From the NCBI GenBank assembly GCA_016765335.1, contig JAESQE010000227.1, positions 1-6,635 on the forward strand: DNA of 6,635 bases, read 5' to 3'. The stretch is from Planctomycetaceae bacterium. Its GTDB lineage: Bacteria > Planctomycetota > Planctomycetia > Planctomycetales > Planctomycetaceae. Both the position numbers and the translations under genes were made by a program. A model generated the notes under the pieces. That model saw nothing but the letters and a program-made list of their open reading frames with translations, searched no databases and was not told the origin of the DNA. This document shows positions 5,900 through 6,635 of this stretch, piece after piece. The stretch's first letter is position 1; each line of letters opens with the position of its first letter.

Positions 5900-6271
5900 A
5901 TGCTCGTTCGAGGCGTACGCGGAGCCATCTCGGCTGATAAAAATACAAGGGAAGCAATTCTTCAGGCAACAACAGAATTGTTAAAGGAAGTGCTGCGTGC
6001 TAACGAAATTGACGATTTCGAATATCTCGTTTCCGCTGTCTTCACAACCTCCCCAGATCTGACAGCCAGCTTTCCAGCAGAAGCTGCTCGTGATCTCGGA
6101 ATGAGCGAAGTTCCGTTGTTGTGTGCATCCGAAATTGCAGTTCCCAATTCATTAAAAATGTGCATTCGCGTATTGTTGCACGTCAATACCGACAAAAAAC
6201 AAAGCGACATCGTTCACGTTTACATGAAAGAAGCCGCCAAGTTACGCCCGGACATGACCAGTGCCCAGTAA
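5900..6271 (+). CDS. aroH: Chorismate mutase, monofunctional AroH type
   Basis: This 123-residue cytoplasmic enzyme converts chorismate to prephenate at the entry to phenylalanine and tyrosine synthesis. It is a full-length match to the small trimeric alpha/beta-barrel AroH class (Bacillus subtilis type), not the helical AroQ class. The N-terminus [10 protein letters not shown] carries active-site R7. [18 protein letters not shown] covers the strand and R64 (equivalent to Bacillus R63). [11 protein letters not shown] carries C75 and E78, [11 protein letters not shown] carries R90, IVHVYMKEA carries Y108, and LRPD carries R116. These are the residues known to bind or act on chorismate in the Bacillus enzyme, at the same numbers except R64. 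The ATG at 5900 has AAAGGA (5888-5893) at 6-nt spacing. No regulatory ACT domain or fusion is present. It lies 131 bp after the sulfatase with repeats between, so it is probably transcribed independently. Confidence 0.95.
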   Translation: MLVRGVRGAISADKNTREAILQATTELLKEVLRANEIDDFEYLVSAVFTTSPDLTASFPAEAARDLGMSEVPLLCASEIAVPNSLKMCIRVLLHVNTDKKQSDIVHVYMKEAAKLRPDMTSAQ

Positions 6272-6333
6272 TTTCGCGATAATCTGTCATTCTCAAGTGA
6301 TTGGATAAATAGAACTTCGAATTCCAAACTTAC

Positions 6334-6353
6334 TGGTAAAATAATATTTACCA
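6334..6353 (+). repeat. Short AT-rich hairpin at the edge of the large inverted repeat
   Basis: TGGTAAA (6334-6340) and TTTACCA (6347-6353) form a 7-bp stem around ATAATA. Its right arm overlaps the first bases of the long inverted repeat that follows. It lies 63 bp after the chorismate mutase stop codon but lacks the GC content and T-run of an intrinsic terminator. Confidence 0.45.
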
Positions 6354-6486
6354 CAGAGACAGGGAGGACACAGAGTATTTTTCTAGTCCTTCGTGAAATC
6401 TGTTTCGACTGCCGATTTATGCTTCAAGCCACGTCAGAAATTTAGACTTGTCTTTTTTTACTCCGTGCCCTCTGTGTCTCCGTGGT
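6350..6486. repeat. Imperfect inverted repeat, 28-bp arms, 81-bp spacer
   Basis: The left arm (6350-6377, beginning ACCACAGAGACA and ending CACAGAGTA) and the reverse complement of the right arm (6459-6486, beginning ACCACGGAGACA and ending CACGGAGTA) agree at 23 of 28 positions without gaps. Read as - strand RNA, three of the five differences become G-U pairs, so the helix is better on that strand (26 of 28 paired). The spacer (6378-6458) has no convincing coding sequence. ACCAC(A/G)GAGACACAGAGG-type sequences are familiar intergenic repeats in many environmental bacteria, Planctomycetota among them. The remainder of the non-coding stretch 6272-6519 shows nothing else recognisable. Confidence 0.75.
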
Positions 6487-6519
6487 TATACTTGCTTTCT
6501 CCAAAAATGAAGCGGTTAA

Positions 6520-6635
6520 TCAGCTCGATATCAAAATCGTTCGAAATGCAGATCCGGGGAAAATGGGTTCATCGCTGACGATGGTAATTTCAGCCCCTTG
6601 AATAATTTCTTCAAATCGGCGATTGATGTCAGTTC
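6520..6635 (-). CDS. Possible C-terminal end of an unrecognised protein (partial, start outside window)
   Basis: A - strand frame is open from the right edge to a TGA at 6520-6522. It gives 37 residues: TDINRRFEEIIQGA, EITIVSDEPIFPGSA, then FRTILISS. The amphipathic helix-like start and the strand-like ITIV and RTILI segments, with codons like those of its neighbours, look coding. I do not recognise a family, and 37 residues is too little for assignment. A second - strand frame (stop at 6531-6533) is also open to the edge but reads less like a protein. The large inverted repeat begins 34 bp past this stop and could form part of its 3' end. Confidence 0.4.
   Translation of the reverse strand, partial: TDINRRFEEIIQGAEITIVSDEPIFPGSAFRTILISS

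Noticed and set aside
6393..6578. 61-codon + strand ORF running through the right arm of the inverted repeat
   Set aside because: It spans the repeat, lacks a ribosome binding site and conflicts with the better - strand frame at 6520-6635.

Overview
The window reads as ordinary bacterial chromosome, most likely from a Planctomycetota-type organism. The grounds are an exported formylglycine sulfatase, a PAS-rich hybrid histidine kinase, a stand-alone AroH-type chorismate mutase, moderate GC with loose gene packing, and intergenic ACCACRGAGACA-type and GCTGGGTTA-type repeats. This assignment is inferred from gene content, not proved. There is no CRISPR array, rRNA, tRNA, transposase or phage gene.

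Layout. (1) 1-1952, + strand: the 3' part of a hybrid sensor kinase (PAS-PAS-HisKA-HATPase-REC) whose start lies outside the window. (2) 2019-4020, - strand: a three-gene block transcribed in the order TetR regulator (3445-4020), carboxymuconolactone decarboxylase/AhpD-like protein (2743-3318), PPOx-class flavin protein (2019-2645). It converges on the kinase. (3) 4284-5768, + strand: a secreted S1-family sulfatase with all catalytic motifs. (4) 5900-6271, + strand: chorismate mutase with the Bacillus AroH active-site residues in register. (5) 6272-6519: non-coding DNA dominated by a 28-bp-arm imperfect inverted repeat. (6) 6520-6635, - strand: a possible C-terminal end of an unrecognised gene.

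The most informative part is the control of the TetR block. The same 18-bp palindrome (ATACAGAC-AG-GTCTGTAT) occurs exactly twice where it matters. One copy lies inside the tetR promoter, between a perfect TTGACA and a TATATT. The other lies upstream of the AhpD-like gene, where its symmetry extends to 30 bp. The spacing at tetR predicts a transcript that starts at or next to the ATG, so the repressor mRNA may be leaderless. An almost perfect intrinsic terminator sits between the AhpD-like gene and the PPOx gene, so the last gene probably depends on read-through or attenuation. The AhpD-like protein keeps its CxxC but has lost the His and Glu of the usual proton relay, which makes its chemistry uncertain. 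The block looks like a small autoregulated response unit to a redox-active or electrophilic compound; the inducer cannot be read from the sequence.

The sulfatase, chorismate mutase and kinase look like independent genes rather than parts of one system. I see no clear evidence for a wholly new multi-gene system. The TetR/AhpD-like/PPOx unit is the best candidate for follow-up.
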